64,000 nucleotides of DNA, taken from contig CALARK010000016.1 of the NCBI GenBank assembly GCA_937888595.1, positions 79,092 through 143,091 on the forward strand, given 5' to 3'. The notes beneath the pieces were generated by a model. It was not told the DNA's origin. It did not search any database and saw only the letters and a list, made by a program, of their open reading frames with translations. The translations under genes were made by a program, and so were the position numbers. Within the stretch, counting starts at the first letter, position 1, and each line of letters opens with the position of its first letter. The stretch comes from an uncultured Sterolibacteriaceae bacterium. GTDB taxonomy: Bacteria; Pseudomonadota; Gammaproteobacteria; Burkholderiales; Rhodocyclaceae. Positions 25,643 to 34,837 of this stretch are shown piece after piece.

Positions 25643-28042
25643 TTATCTGCCCAGCGCCAGGATTTCATCGAACAGGCCGCTCGCGATGTCCAGCATCCGC
25701 GCCGCAGCCTGATAGGCCTGCTGGTAGCGCAACAGGTTGGCGGCTTCCTCGTCGAGGTTGACGCCGGAAAGCTGGTCGCGCGTGGTCTGTGCGCGTTCGT
25801 AGAGACTCTGCTGAGCCTGCCCGGTGATCTCGACCTGGCGCGACTTGTTGCCGACATCGGCGACGATCTGCGAGTAAGCCGACTGGTAGGTCGCCGTGCC
25901 GCCGGACATCGTGTTCTGCGTCTGCAAGGCGGCGAGCAACACGCCGTTGCGGTTGTCGGATACGCCGTTCGCATTGCGCTCGATGGTGAACTTGTCGCCC
26001 GATGCCGGCGTGCCGGTGACTGTGAAGGTGGCGCCGAAATCGTTCGACAGCGGATTGTAGGCTGCCGCCAGGCCCGAGAGCGTGATCGGCTGACCGCTCG
26101 TGTAGGCATGGGTGTAGCTGCCCCCGGCACCGGTTGCCGACGGCGCGCCGGTGAAGAGCGAGTTGCCTGTTGCAGCATCCACCAGGTCGTAATAGGTGGT
26201 GCCCGCGCTGGCGGCAATGCCGTCGGTGCTCACGGGAGTGCCTAACAGATCTGCGAATCCGGTATTCCCGGTCACGGCCGACAGGACGATGCTCGAACTG
26301 GCACCCGTCGTCGAAGAGGTGATCACCAGACGCCCGGCGGCATCAAGGCTCGCCGTCGCCGAGCCTGCGGCAGGTGGAGAAACCGTAAGGTCCGTATTCA
26401 GCGCAGTCTGTATCGCTGCCACCAGGTTGGCTGGCGTGTAGGGGCTGCCTAGATTCGATATCGTGATGGTCGTGGGCGAAGCGGCGCCATCGACCTGGAT
26501 GGCAAACTGATCATTCGCGCCGACGTTGATCGTCGTGCTGGCCGACAGCACGACGCTGCCGCTCGCCAGCCCCGCCGTCGTTACCGTGCCGGCCGTGTCC
26601 GTCCAGAAGCGCACTTCCAGATTCTTACTGTTGGTGGCTGCATTCCACGCTGCCGCGTCGGTCACCCGCCCGGCATCGATGGCCGCCGAGCCGGTGTTGG
26701 TCAGCGGCGTCCCCGTACGCAGCGGCGAGGCAGCAGCGATCGAGCGCGGGTCGCTGATCGCCATCGACAGATTGGTGGCGGCACCGCGCACCGGCTGGAT
26801 CAGGAAGCTGTCACCGACGTTCGGCGTACCGCCTACGCTGATCGAAAACCCGTCGATGCTCGCCGGCAGCGGCGCGCCGCTGACGAGCACGGCGTTGTCG
26901 GAAAGACGCGTCACCGTATAGTTGCCGCTGCCGTTGTAGATCAGGCGGTAGTCGCTGGTCGTCAGTTCGTCGACCGTCGCCGCATCGATGCTGGCAGTCA
27001 CGGTGGCGCTACCGGTATTCGTGGCATTTTGGCGCACCGTCGGTACCGCCAGGCTCAGGTCGAAATAATCGCCGCCCAGCGCACCGGTGAGGTCCTGACC
27101 GAGCCGGTGCTGCGTATTGAAATTCGTCGCCAGCGTCAGGGCGATCCGCCCCAGCGCATTCTGGGCTCCGTCGAGCGACTCGGAACGGAAGGCGATCAAC
27201 CCGCCAAGTTCACCACCGCTCAGCATCGACTCCGGCATATTGACCGTCGTGCCCATCGGCGACCGGATCGCGACGATGATGCGTTCCGGATCGTCCGGCG
27301 CGGCGACGGCCTGCATCGAGTAGTCGAGCGTCCCGACCACCAGTGGCTGGCCGTTGCCGATGAAGACGCTGTAGGTACCATCGTTCTGCTCGATGGTCGT
27401 GACGCGGATCAACTGGTTGAGATCGGCCACCAACTGGTCACGCTGGTCGAGCAGGTCGTTCGGCGGCTGGTTCGGCCCGGCTGCCTGGGCACTGATGATG
27501 CGCTGGTTGATGTTTGCAATCTGCTGTGCGTATGAATTGATCGCGGAGACATTGCTGCTGATCTGGGCATTGACGCCGGTGCGGACCTCCGTCATGCGCT
27601 GATCGATTGCCTCGAAGCGTGCCACCATCGCCTGGCTGGCGGATAGCATGGCCTGTCGTGCCGGAATCGAGGCAGGATTGGCGGCCATCTCCTGTACGGC
27701 GGAAAAGAAGTCCGTCATGGCCGGGGACAGGCCCGCATCGGGATCGGCAAGCAGGTTGCTGATCTGGCTGATCTGGCTCAGGTAGCTGTCCATCTCCGCC
27801 GCACCGGTCTGTGCCGACAGGACCTGCTCCGTCAGTTGCTGGCTGTAGACGCGCCGGATCGTCTCGACATTGGTGCCCTGGCCGAGATAGCCCGAGCCCG
27901 AAAACATCGGGGTATTCGTCGTCTGCTGGATCAGCTGGCGGCTGTAGCCCGGCGTCGAGGCGTTCGCGATGTTGTGGCTGGTGGTCAGGATGCCGGCTTG
28001 TGCCGCTCCCAGACCGCTGACGCCGACGTTGAAGATACCCAT
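25643..28042 (-). CDS. flgK: Flagellar hook-associated protein FlgK
   Basis: A 799-residue hook-associated protein 1, longer than the ~550-650 usual. The N-terminus is canonical (FNVGVSGLGAAQAGILTTSHNIANASTPGYSRQ). The C-terminus carries the expected ANLLRYQQAYQAAARMLDIAS helix. Residues ~455-690 hold an insert homologous to that of FlgL (AATNSKNLEVRFW, TGNTGFADLLGTP, SNDFGATFTVTGTPASGD). Upstream are a consensus sigma-54 promoter (28113-28129) and a palindrome in the leader (28071-28085). It is the first gene of the flgK-flgL-lipoprotein unit. Confidence 0.95.
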   Translation of the reverse strand: MGIFNVGVSGLGAAQAGILTTSHNIANASTPGYSRQLIQQTTNTPMFSGSGYLGQGTNVETIRRVYSQQLTEQVLSAQTGAAEMDSYLSQISQISNLLADPDAGLSPAMTDFFSAVQEMAANPASIPARQAMLSASQAMVARFEAIDQRMTEVRTGVNAQISSNVSAINSYAQQIANINQRIISAQAAGPNQPPNDLLDQRDQLVADLNQLIRVTTIEQNDGTYSVFIGNGQPLVVGTLDYSMQAVAAPDDPERIIVAIRSPMGTTVNMPESMLSGGELGGLIAFRSESLDGAQNALGRIALTLATNFNTQHRLGQDLTGALGGDYFDLSLAVPTVRQNATNTGSATVTASIDAATVDELTTSDYRLIYNGSGNYTVTRLSDNAVLVSGAPLPASIDGFSISVGGTPNVGDSFLIQPVRGAATNLSMAISDPRSIAAASPLRTGTPLTNTGSAAIDAGRVTDAAAWNAATNSKNLEVRFWTDTAGTVTTAGLASGSVVLSASTTINVGANDQFAIQVDGAASPTTITISNLGSPYTPANLVAAIQTALNTDLTVSPPAAGSATASLDAAGRLVITSSTTGASSSIVLSAVTGNTGFADLLGTPVSTDGIAASAGTTYYDLVDAATGNSLFTGAPSATGAGGSYTHAYTSGQPITLSGLAAAYNPLSNDFGATFTVTGTPASGDKFTIERNANGVSDNRNGVLLAALQTQNTMSGGTATYQSAYSQIVADVGNKSRQVEITGQAQQSLYERAQTTRDQLSGVNLDEEAANLLRYQQAYQAAARMLDIASGLFDEILALGR

Positions 28043-28070
28043 GCTATGACTCCGTAGGATGCCCGTTTAA

Positions 28071-28085
28071 CGGCAATTACTGCCG
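28071..28085. promoter_or_regulatory. CGGCAA-N3-CTGCCG palindrome in the flgK leader
   Basis: A 15-bp palindrome with one mismatch between halves, spacer TTA. It lies at about +17 to +31 of the predicted flgK transcript, downstream of the sigma-54 promoter. FlrC of Vibrio cholerae is known to bind downstream of the flaA and flgK starts. Confidence 0.55.
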
Positions 28086-28112
28086 CCGGTTGAGCGTTCA
28101 TGCAGGAGTTAC

Positions 28113-28129
28113 AGCAACCCTCGTGCCAA
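28113..28129 (-). promoter_or_regulatory. Sigma-54 promoter of flgK
   Basis: On the minus strand TTGGCACG-N4-TTGCT, a full match to the -24/-12 consensus. It lies in the flgJ-flgK gap, so flgKL can be expressed separately from flgB-J. Confidence 0.88.
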
Positions 28130-28146
28130 GCAGGAGGAAACCGGGA

Positions 28147-29106
28147 TCAGGCGCGCGACGGTTCCGCGTCGCGCAGGCGCGGGGAGCCAATCACCCGTTC
28201 AAGCTTGGCCGCGTATTCGGGATCGGTTGCGTAGCCCGCGCGTTGCAGGCCACGGGCGAAGCCGGCGGCATCCTGGCTGGCAACGACTTCGGCGTAGCGC
28301 GGGGTTTGCGTCAGCAGCCGGGCATAGTCCTCAAAAGCCTCGGCATACGAGCCGTAGGCACGAAAGCGCTCGACGCGTTTCCCGGCGATGCCACCCACGT
28401 ACTCGGTGGTTGTCGCTTCGACCACGGCGCCCTGCCACTGGCTGCCGGCCTTGATACCGAACAGGTTGTAACTGGGACGGCCATCGGCGAAACGCGGCTC
28501 GGACTTGCCCCAGCCGCTTTCGAGGGCAGCATGGGCAACGAGGAAGCGCGCCGGAATACCGGTCGCCGCACTGGCCATCTCGGCATGGGGAAGCAGGTCG
28601 CTGACGAAGGCCTGCGACGACGATTCCCCGTTATTCGCAGCCGGCGACTGAAGCGGTGCGAGCTGACGGACCGGGGATGATTCCAGCGGGAACAGCTTCG
28701 GCGCGGTATCGCTCGGCAACGGAACGGCGCGCGGGGAAGGCAACGGCATCGCCCGCGCCGGGAGGGCCAGGGGCATGCCGCCTTCCTGATCCGGAACGGC
28801 TACCGCGTCCGGCCGGGACAGCTGGCGTTCGATCATCGCTGCAAGACCGGTACCGCCCTTGCCTGCCAGCACCTGCGCCATCTGGGAGTCGAGCAGCTCC
28901 TGATAGAAGCGCGTCTGGTCGCTGTCGAACATGCCCTCCTGCGGGACGGAGGCCCGCATCGATTTCATCACCATCTGCAGGAACACGGCTTCGAACTGCC
29001 TAGCAGCCGTCTTCAGGGCCTGGGGGTCATCCTGTCGCAGCCCTTGCTTGAGCGCCGTGAGCGACTGGGTGTCGAAAATGGAGGGGGTGGGCGCGGCCGG
29101 ATTCAT
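28147..29106 (-). CDS. flgJ: Rod assembly protein and peptidoglycan hydrolase FlgJ
   Basis: A 319-residue two-domain protein. The N-terminal ~110 residues are the rod-capping domain (ARQFEAVFLQMVMKSMRAS, FYQELLDSQMAQ). A Pro-rich linker follows at ~115-165. The C-terminal domain is a glucosaminidase-type hydrolase (ARFLVAHAALESGWGKSE, with the catalytic Glu in ALESGWG, and SYNLFGIKAG). It opens peptidoglycan for the rod. ATG 29106 is chosen because the family begins near it; a longer frame to 29160 has no family similarity. Confidence 0.94.
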   Translation of the reverse strand: MNPAAPTPSIFDTQSLTALKQGLRQDDPQALKTAARQFEAVFLQMVMKSMRASVPQEGMFDSDQTRFYQELLDSQMAQVLAGKGGTGLAAMIERQLSRPDAVAVPDQEGGMPLALPARAMPLPSPRAVPLPSDTAPKLFPLESSPVRQLAPLQSPAANNGESSSQAFVSDLLPHAEMASAATGIPARFLVAHAALESGWGKSEPRFADGRPSYNLFGIKAGSQWQGAVVEATTTEYVGGIAGKRVERFRAYGSYAEAFEDYARLLTQTPRYAEVVASQDAAGFARGLQRAGYATDPEYAAKLERVIGSPRLRDAEPSRA

Positions 29107-29165
29107 TATGCTCAAGCTTGCCTCGGCAACGGGCCGGCAATCCGCCGAGCACCGCCGCAATTCAG

Positions 29166-29180
29166 CGGCAATTCATGCCG
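29166..29180. promoter_or_regulatory. CGGCAA-N3-ATGCCG site in the flgI-flgJ gap
   Basis: Matches the flagellar palindrome with one mismatch (second half ATGCCG). It lies between flgI and flgJ, where no convincing sigma-54 promoter was found. Its function is uncertain. Confidence 0.35.
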
Positions 29181-29189
29181 ATGCCGGCG

Positions 29190-30305
29190 CTAGATGATTT
29201 CCAGTTCGGCACGCAGGGCGCCGGCCATCTTCATCGCCTGCAGGATGGCGATGAGATCCTGCGGGTTGGCACCGATCGTGTTCAGCGCCTTCACCACGTC
29301 GGCGAGATTCGCGCCGCTCTTCATGGCGACGAGCTGTCGATCTTCCTGCTTGATATCGACGGAAGCATTCGCGACGCCGGCCGTCTGGCCCCCGGAGAAC
29401 GCACCGGGCTGACTCACCTGGTTGTCCGTGGCGATCGTGACGGACAGGTTGCCGTGCGCGACGGCGCACTGTTCGATCGTGACGGCCTGGTTCATGACCA
29501 CCGAGCCGGTCCGTGCATTGACGATCACCTTGGCCGGCATCTGCATCGGCGTCACGTTGAGGTTCTCGACCGCTCCGAGGAAGGCCACGTGCTCCGTCGG
29601 GTTGGCCGGGAGCCGCACCTGGACCTGACGGCCATCCACTGCGTTGGCCGTGCCGCTCCCCATCGTCTGGTTGATCGCATCGACGACCCGCTGGGCGGTG
29701 CCGAAATCCGTGCGGCGCAATTCGAGGTTGGCAAACTCACCCTGCCCGACCGTCACCGGTACTTCGCGCTCGACGGTGGCGCCGTTGGCGATGCGGCCGA
29801 CCGACAGGTGGTTCACCGTGGTCTGCGAGCCTGCGCCCGCAGCCCCCGCCCCGACGACGACGACATTGCCCTGTGCCATCGCGTAGATGTTGCCGTCGGC
29901 CCCCTTGAGCGGTGTCATGACCAGCGTCCCACCGCGCAGCGACTTGGCATTGCCGATCGAGGAGACCGTCACGTCGATCGGCTGGCCGGTACGTGCGAAG
30001 GCAGGCAGGTCGGCCGTCACCATCACCGCCGCCACGTTCTTGAGCTGCAGCGACTGGCCGGGCGGCAATGTCACGCCGAGGCGCGACAGCATGTTGATCA
30101 TGCTCTGGACGGTGAAAGGCGTCTGCGTCGTCTGGTCGCCCGTGCCGTCGAGGCCGACGACGATGCCGTAGCCGACCAGCTGGTTGTGGCGCACGCCGGC
30201 GATCGAGGCGATCTCCTTGATGCGTTCGGCCCGCGCGGCATCGCTGACCAGCAGGGCCGCGAACACCCACATCAGGCCGATCAGGAATTTATGCACGGTG
30301 CTCAT
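29190..30305 (-). CDS. flgI: Flagellar P-ring protein FlgI
   Basis: A 371-residue periplasmic protein forming the P ring in the peptidoglycan layer. It has a Sec signal peptide (~1-27, ending DAARA). The mature protein has the family segments: IKEIASIAGVRHNQLVGYGIVVGLDGTGDQ at its start, INMLSRLGVTLP, and ATVEREVP. ATG 30305 is chosen because the signal peptide begins there. It lies 13 bases after flgH. The length is standard. Confidence 0.96.
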   Translation of the reverse strand: MSTVHKFLIGLMWVFAALLVSDAARAERIKEIASIAGVRHNQLVGYGIVVGLDGTGDQTTQTPFTVQSMINMLSRLGVTLPPGQSLQLKNVAAVMVTADLPAFARTGQPIDVTVSSIGNAKSLRGGTLVMTPLKGADGNIYAMAQGNVVVVGAGAAGAGSQTTVNHLSVGRIANGATVEREVPVTVGQGEFANLELRRTDFGTAQRVVDAINQTMGSGTANAVDGRQVQVRLPANPTEHVAFLGAVENLNVTPMQMPAKVIVNARTGSVVMNQAVTIEQCAVAHGNLSVTIATDNQVSQPGAFSGGQTAGVANASVDIKQEDRQLVAMKSGANLADVVKALNTIGANPQDLIAILQAMKMAGALRAELEII

Positions 30306-30318
30306 GGCAGACTCTTTT

Positions 30319-30987
30319 TCAGAAAGGCATGAAGGACAGGAAGAATCGCCCCAACCAGCCCATGACCTGGGCCGAATCAATGAAGCCATTCGCCTTGTAT
30401 TCGATGCGTGCGTCGGCGACCTGCGTGGACTGCACGGTGTTGCTGGCCGTGATCGTGGTCGGATTCACGACGCCGGAAAAGCGGATGAACTCCTCGCCCT
30501 CCTTCAGGCCGATCTGCTTCTCGCCGGACACCAGCAGGTTGCCGTTCGGATAGACCTCGATGACAGTCACGGTCAGGGTGCCGGTGAAGTTGTTCGACGA
30601 GGTGTTCTCGCCCGAGCCCTCGAAGGCGGTGCTGCTGGTGGCCGACAACGTCGTCCCCTGGAAACTCTTGAGCGGCAGGCCGGCGATCGTGGGCACCGAC
30701 GCCGAACTGTCGTGGCTGCGATCGGCCTTGGTATCGGATTTCTTCGCAGCGGCGGTTTTCTCCGCAATGTTGATGGTCAGCGTGTCGCCGACAAGACGCG
30801 CGCGACGGTCCTCGAACAGTGGCCGCGCGGTCGCGGCATTGTAGATGCTGCCGTTGGCGGGCACCGCAGCCATGCGCATCTCGGGTCGCACCGACATCGG
30901 TTGATGGACCGCCGTCGGCGGCGAGGTTGCCACGCAACCAGCCAGCAGCGCGGCAGCCAGCGGGACGAGCAGGGTTGCGGTTTTCAT
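30319..30987 (-). CDS. flgH: Flagellar L-ring lipoprotein FlgH
   Basis: A 222-residue outer-membrane lipoprotein forming the L ring. The lipobox is LLAGC (Cys near residue 18). The core has the family features (GSIYNAATARPLFEDRRARLVGDTLTINI, and SENTSS-type region FEGSGENTSSNNF) and ends GRFFLSFMPF. ATG 30987, with GGGAAA upstream, gives a normal signal peptide; start codons at 30999 and 31002 overlap the flgG stop and add five residues. Confidence 0.94.
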   Translation of the reverse strand: MKTATLLVPLAAALLAGCVATSPPTAVHQPMSVRPEMRMAAVPANGSIYNAATARPLFEDRRARLVGDTLTINIAEKTAAAKKSDTKADRSHDSSASVPTIAGLPLKSFQGTTLSATSSTAFEGSGENTSSNNFTGTLTVTVIEVYPNGNLLVSGEKQIGLKEGEEFIRFSGVVNPTTITASNTVQSTQVADARIEYKANGFIDSAQVMGWLGRFFLSFMPF

Positions 30988-30998
30988 GGCATTTCCCA

Positions 30999-31781
30999 TC
31001 ACAATTGCGTCAGCCGGCCGAGCATGGCATCCGAGGTCTGCACCGCGCGCGAGTTCATTTCATAGGCACGCTGGGTCTGGATCATGGTGACCAATTCCTC
31101 GGCGACGTTGACGTTCGACGTCTCCACCATCGCCTGGTTGAGCAGGCCGGCGCCATTGCTGCCCGGCGTATTGGGTGTGGGCGTGCCCGACGAGGCGGTT
31201 TCAACGTAGAGGTTTTCACCCATGCTCTGCAAGCCGCCGTTATTGACGAAGGTGGCGAGCTGGATCGTCCCGACCTGTACCAGGGCAGGGTTGCCGGTCT
31301 GCTGCACCGACACGATGCCATCGCGGCTGATACTGATGCTGATCGCATCGGCGGGAATCGTGATCGCCGGCGAAAGCGGATAGCCGCTCGAGGTGACGAT
31401 CTGTCCGGTGCTGTCGCGCTGGAAGGCGCCGTCGCGCGTGTAGGCGAGCGTGCCGTCCGGCATCTGGATCTGGAAGAAGCCCTGGCCGTTGATCGCAATG
31501 TCGAGCGGATTCTCGGTGCGCTGCAGGGTGCCCTGCAGGTGGATGTGTTCGGTAGCGATGGGGCGCACGCCGACGCCCAGCATCAGGCCGGATGGAATCT
31601 GCGTCTGCTGCGTGGACTGGGCACCGGGCTGGCGCAGGTTCTGGTAAAGAAGATCCTCGAAGACGGCGCGTTGACGCTTGAAACCGTTGGTGCTGACGTT
31701 GGCCAGGTTGTGCGAAATGACGTCGAGGTGCGTCTGCTGGGCATCGAGGCCGGTCTTGGCGATCCAGAGCGAGCGAATCAT
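30999..31781 (-). CDS. flgG: Flagellar distal rod protein FlgG
   Basis: A 260-residue distal rod subunit of exactly the usual length. It has the rod/hook N-terminal signature (SLWIAKTGLDAQQTHLDVISHNLANVSTNGFKR in part) and the C-terminal helix VAEELVTMIQTQRAYEMNSRAV. It forms the drive shaft through the P and L rings. It follows flgF by 12 bases. Confidence 0.97.
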   Translation of the reverse strand: MIRSLWIAKTGLDAQQTHLDVISHNLANVSTNGFKRQRAVFEDLLYQNLRQPGAQSTQQTQIPSGLMLGVGVRPIATEHIHLQGTLQRTENPLDIAINGQGFFQIQMPDGTLAYTRDGAFQRDSTGQIVTSSGYPLSPAITIPADAISISISRDGIVSVQQTGNPALVQVGTIQLATFVNNGGLQSMGENLYVETASSGTPTPNTPGSNGAGLLNQAMVETSNVNVAEELVTMIQTQRAYEMNSRAVQTSDAMLGRLTQL

Positions 31782-31793
31782 CGTTTATTCCTT

Positions 31794-32549
31794 TTAGCGC
31801 GGTGCGAGCACCTGGGTGGCGGCACGGTCATTCTGCTCGGCGGTGCTGATCGTGCGCATCTGCATTTCGAACTGGCGTGCGAGCGAGATCATCGCCACCA
31901 TCTGTTCGACCGGGTTGACGTTGCTGTTTTCGAGATAGCCCGAGGCGATCTTGACGTTGTCGTCCTGCGCGACCGGCAATCCGCTGCCCAGACGGAACAG
32001 CCCGTCGGCACCGCGCACCAGGTTCGCCTCTGGCGGATTGACCAGCTTGACCCGTCCGACGGCGTTCACCGTGTTCTGCGCCCCGCTCTGCGGCACCACG
32101 GAGATCGTGCCGTCGCGCTCGATGGTCACGCGGGAATCCGGCGGTATGGTGATCGGGCCGCCATCGCCCTGCACCGGTATGCCGTTCTTGGTCTGCAGCA
32201 CGCCGTTTTCGGACACGCCGAAGCTGCCGTTGCGCGTGTAGGCCTCGGACCCATCCGGCATGGCCAGTGCGATCCAGCCCTTGCCGCGCACGGCGATGTC
32301 GAACTCGCCGCCGGTGTGCATCAGCGCACCTTCGCTGAAATCGGAGTGCGTGCTGGCATCGGCGGCGAAGGCGCGCGTCGGCAGTGCGACGGGCTGCGCA
32401 TTGTGCGTCAGCACCTGGGCGGCACGCAGGCGATGCTCTTCGGCCCGATACCCATGCGTCGCGACATTGGCGAGGTTGTGGGCGACGGCCGCCTGCCGCG
32501 ACATCGTGCCGCTGGCGCCGGTCATCGCGGTGTAGATCAGCCTGTCCAT
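31794..32549 (-). CDS. flgF: Flagellar proximal rod protein FlgF
   Basis: A 251-residue rod protein with the flg_bb_rod N-terminus (MDRLIYTAMTGASGTMSRQA, HNLANVATHGYR) and the C-terminal NPVEQMVAMISLARQFEMQMR helix. It sits between the proximal rod (FlgB/C) and FlgG. The 43-base gap from flgE contains a degenerate dispersed element. Confidence 0.96.
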   Translation of the reverse strand: MDRLIYTAMTGASGTMSRQAAVAHNLANVATHGYRAEEHRLRAAQVLTHNAQPVALPTRAFAADASTHSDFSEGALMHTGGEFDIAVRGKGWIALAMPDGSEAYTRNGSFGVSENGVLQTKNGIPVQGDGGPITIPPDSRVTIERDGTISVVPQSGAQNTVNAVGRVKLVNPPEANLVRGADGLFRLGSGLPVAQDDNVKIASGYLENSNVNPVEQMVAMISLARQFEMQMRTISTAEQNDRAATQVLAPR

Positions 32550-32570
32550 TCAGTCCTCGCCGCTCATTTC

Positions 32571-32593
32571 GCCGTCTTTTCAGCGCCGACTTT
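32571..32593 (-). repeat. 23-bp dispersed element, degenerate copy (18/23) after flgE
   Basis: Its AAAG start overlaps the flgE TAA stop codon. Both ends match the consensus but the middle is changed to an A-rich stretch. Confidence 0.5.
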
Positions 32594-34134
32594 TAGCGCA
32601 GGTTCACCAGCGTTTGCAGCACGCTGTCCTGTGTCTTGATGGTCTGCGCGTTGGCCTGATAAGCACGCTGGTAGGTGATCATGTTCACCAGCTCGGCCGT
32701 CAGGTCGACGTTCGACTCCTCGATCGCGGCCGACTGGATCACGCCCAGCGAGCCGGAGCCCGGCACGCCGATCAACGGCTGGCCGGAATCGGCAGTCTCC
32801 GACCACTGGTTGTTGCCCATCGAGGTCAGGCCGTTCGGATTGGTGAAGTTGCCGAGCACCACCTGCGCGAGGTCGCGTGTCTGGCCGTTGCTGTAGCGGC
32901 CCTGCACGGTGCCGTCGGCGGCGACGCTGAGGCCCGCGAGTCGGCCCGAGGTATAGCCGTCCTGACGGATGCTATTGACGCCGAAGATGTTGCCGTACTG
33001 TGTCGATCCCGTCAGATTGAGATCGAACGCCAGCGGTGTGCTGGCACCGGTAGCGATCGTGAATGACTGAGCAATGATGCCATCGCCGGGACTGAGCAGC
33101 GCACCGGTGGAACTGAACTGCATGGCAGTGGCAGTGCTTGCTGCGCCACCATCCATGTTGGTATAGAGGTTCCAGGTATTGCCTGCCGTCTTGCGGAAGA
33201 ACAGCGACAGCAGGTGCGGGTTGCCCAGCGAATCGTAGACCGTGGCGGAGGTTGAGCTGTTATAGGTCGTCGGGTCGTTCACGTTGAAGTTGGCCGCACC
33301 GGCTACGGCCGAGGGGGCACCGCCGAGCAGGTTGGCTGCACCATCCCCTCCGGCGCCGGTCAGCGATACCGTCGAAGTCGGGCCGGTCGTAGTGGAGGTG
33401 ATCACGATTTGCCCCCCGCTGACGGTAACGGTGACCGGTGCTCCCGCACCGGTGAGCGCCGTTTCCGCTGCGGTGGCGAGTGCAGCGGCGTCCGCATAGG
33501 TAGTGTTGGCGATGTTCGCCGAATAGGCCGTGCCATTGACGGTGATGTTGAGCGTATCGTTGGTGCCATCTATAACCAGACTGGCCGGTGATGCCGACCC
33601 GGTCAGCGTGCCATTGGGGGCGTACGTCGTATCGCGTGAATCCAGGTTGAGGCCGATCTCGACGCCGGAACCGGTGCTGCCCGTCGACTGGGGCTGCAGG
33701 TCGGAAGTGTTGATGAAGATTTCCGACGGCGTCGAAGGCACGATGACGTTGCTGGCGTTGGCCAGGAACCCCGTCAGCCGATAACCGCTCGCGTTGACGA
33801 TGTAGCCATCCTTGTCGAGGTTGAACTGGCCGTTGCGCGTCCAGCTGATCGAGCCGTTGTTGCTCAGCCGGTAGAAGCCCGCCCCGTTGATCGCCAGATC
33901 GAGCGGATTGTTGGTGACCGTGATGTTGCCCTGGGTGAATTGCTGGTTGATGCCGGCCACCGCGGTACCAATGCCGATCTGGCTGCCACCACCCAAAGTT
34001 GCCGCAAAGACATCGGCGAAGGCAGTTGTTGCCGACTTGAAGCCGATCGTGCCGGAGTTGGCGATGTTGTTGCCGACCGAATCGAGTGCCTTGGAAGATG
34101 CGTTCAGTCCGCTCAAACCTTGCTGGAAGCCCAT
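32593..34134 (-). CDS. flgE: Flagellar hook protein FlgE
   Basis: A 513-residue hook subunit, longer than the ~400 of enterobacteria. It has the N-terminal FQQGLSGLNASSKALDSVGNNIANSGTIGFK segment and the C-terminal ESNVDLTAELVNMITYQRAYQ helix. The extra length is in the middle (~190-285), where a beta-rich repeat resembling flagellin-IN sequence lies (NITVNGTAYSANI, QIVITSTTTGPTS). It is preceded by flgD, whose product caps the growing hook. Confidence 0.96.
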   Translation of the reverse strand: MGFQQGLSGLNASSKALDSVGNNIANSGTIGFKSATTAFADVFAATLGGGSQIGIGTAVAGINQQFTQGNITVTNNPLDLAINGAGFYRLSNNGSISWTRNGQFNLDKDGYIVNASGYRLTGFLANASNVIVPSTPSEIFINTSDLQPQSTGSTGSGVEIGLNLDSRDTTYAPNGTLTGSASPASLVIDGTNDTLNITVNGTAYSANIANTTYADAAALATAAETALTGAGAPVTVTVSGGQIVITSTTTGPTSTVSLTGAGGDGAANLLGGAPSAVAGAANFNVNDPTTYNSSTSATVYDSLGNPHLLSLFFRKTAGNTWNLYTNMDGGAASTATAMQFSSTGALLSPGDGIIAQSFTIATGASTPLAFDLNLTGSTQYGNIFGVNSIRQDGYTSGRLAGLSVAADGTVQGRYSNGQTRDLAQVVLGNFTNPNGLTSMGNNQWSETADSGQPLIGVPGSGSLGVIQSAAIEESNVDLTAELVNMITYQRAYQANAQTIKTQDSVLQTLVNLR

Positions 34135-34147
34135 TGTGCTGCTCCTG

Positions 34148-34825
34148 TCAGAGAATCTGTTTAACGTCGGTCATGGTGAATGCACCAAGCGTGCCAACAT
34201 CGAGCGACAAGCTGCTGCCGTTGCGAGTGACCGCCTGCACCAGGCCGTAGGCCAGCGCTGTCGCTGTACTCGACTCGGTCCCGCGCTTGGCGTTGACGCT
34301 GTAGCTGTAGTTGCCGAGGGCGGCCGCCTCACCGCTGTCGGTCTTGCCATCCCAGACGAAGGGATGCACACCCGACTCCTGCGCACCGAGGTTCAGCGTC
34401 CGCATCACGAGGCCGTTGGCATCCTTGATCGTCACGGTCACTTCGTCCGCCGAAGCCGCCAATTCCAGCCCACCGATACCGCCCTGCTCGCCGAGCGACA
34501 TGCTGCTGCCCGGAACGAGGACGCCGCGGTTGACGAGGCTGGCCGCCTGCATCGCCTGCGTCTCGGTCATCCCGGACAGCAGCGTCTGCAGGGTCGCATT
34601 GAGTTTCTCGACGCCATTCACCGTGCTGATCTGCGCCAGTTGGGACGTCAGTTCGGCGTTCTCCATCGGACTGAGCGGATCCTGGTTCTTCAGCTGGGTG
34701 GTCAGCAAGGTCAGGAAGCGGTTTTCCGCCTCATTGACGACCGACAGGTCCTTCTCTTCCGAACGTGCCGCGAGGCTTGAATAGATCAGTTCGGACTGAT
34801 TGTTCGCGACTGCAGTGGTGGTCAT
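34148..34825 (-). CDS. flgD: Hook assembly cap protein FlgD
   Basis: A 225-residue scaffolding protein at the hook tip. The N-terminal half has the family motif ENRFLTLLTTQLKNQDPLSPMENAELTSQLAQISTVNG in segments. The C-terminal half is the Ig-like/tudor domain (VWDGKTDSGEAAALGNYSYSV). It is followed by flgE after 13 bases. Confidence 0.96.
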   Translation of the reverse strand: MTTTAVANNQSELIYSSLAARSEEKDLSVVNEAENRFLTLLTTQLKNQDPLSPMENAELTSQLAQISTVNGVEKLNATLQTLLSGMTETQAMQAASLVNRGVLVPGSSMSLGEQGGIGGLELAASADEVTVTIKDANGLVMRTLNLGAQESGVHPFVWDGKTDSGEAAALGNYSYSVNAKRGTESSTATALAYGLVQAVTRNGSSLSLDVGTLGAFTMTDVKQIL

Positions 34826-34837
34826 GGTCTGGTTCCT

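Noticed and set aside
24659..26245. 528-codon open frame opposite flgL and flgK
   Set aside because: Crosses two conserved genes on the other strand and has shadow-type composition.
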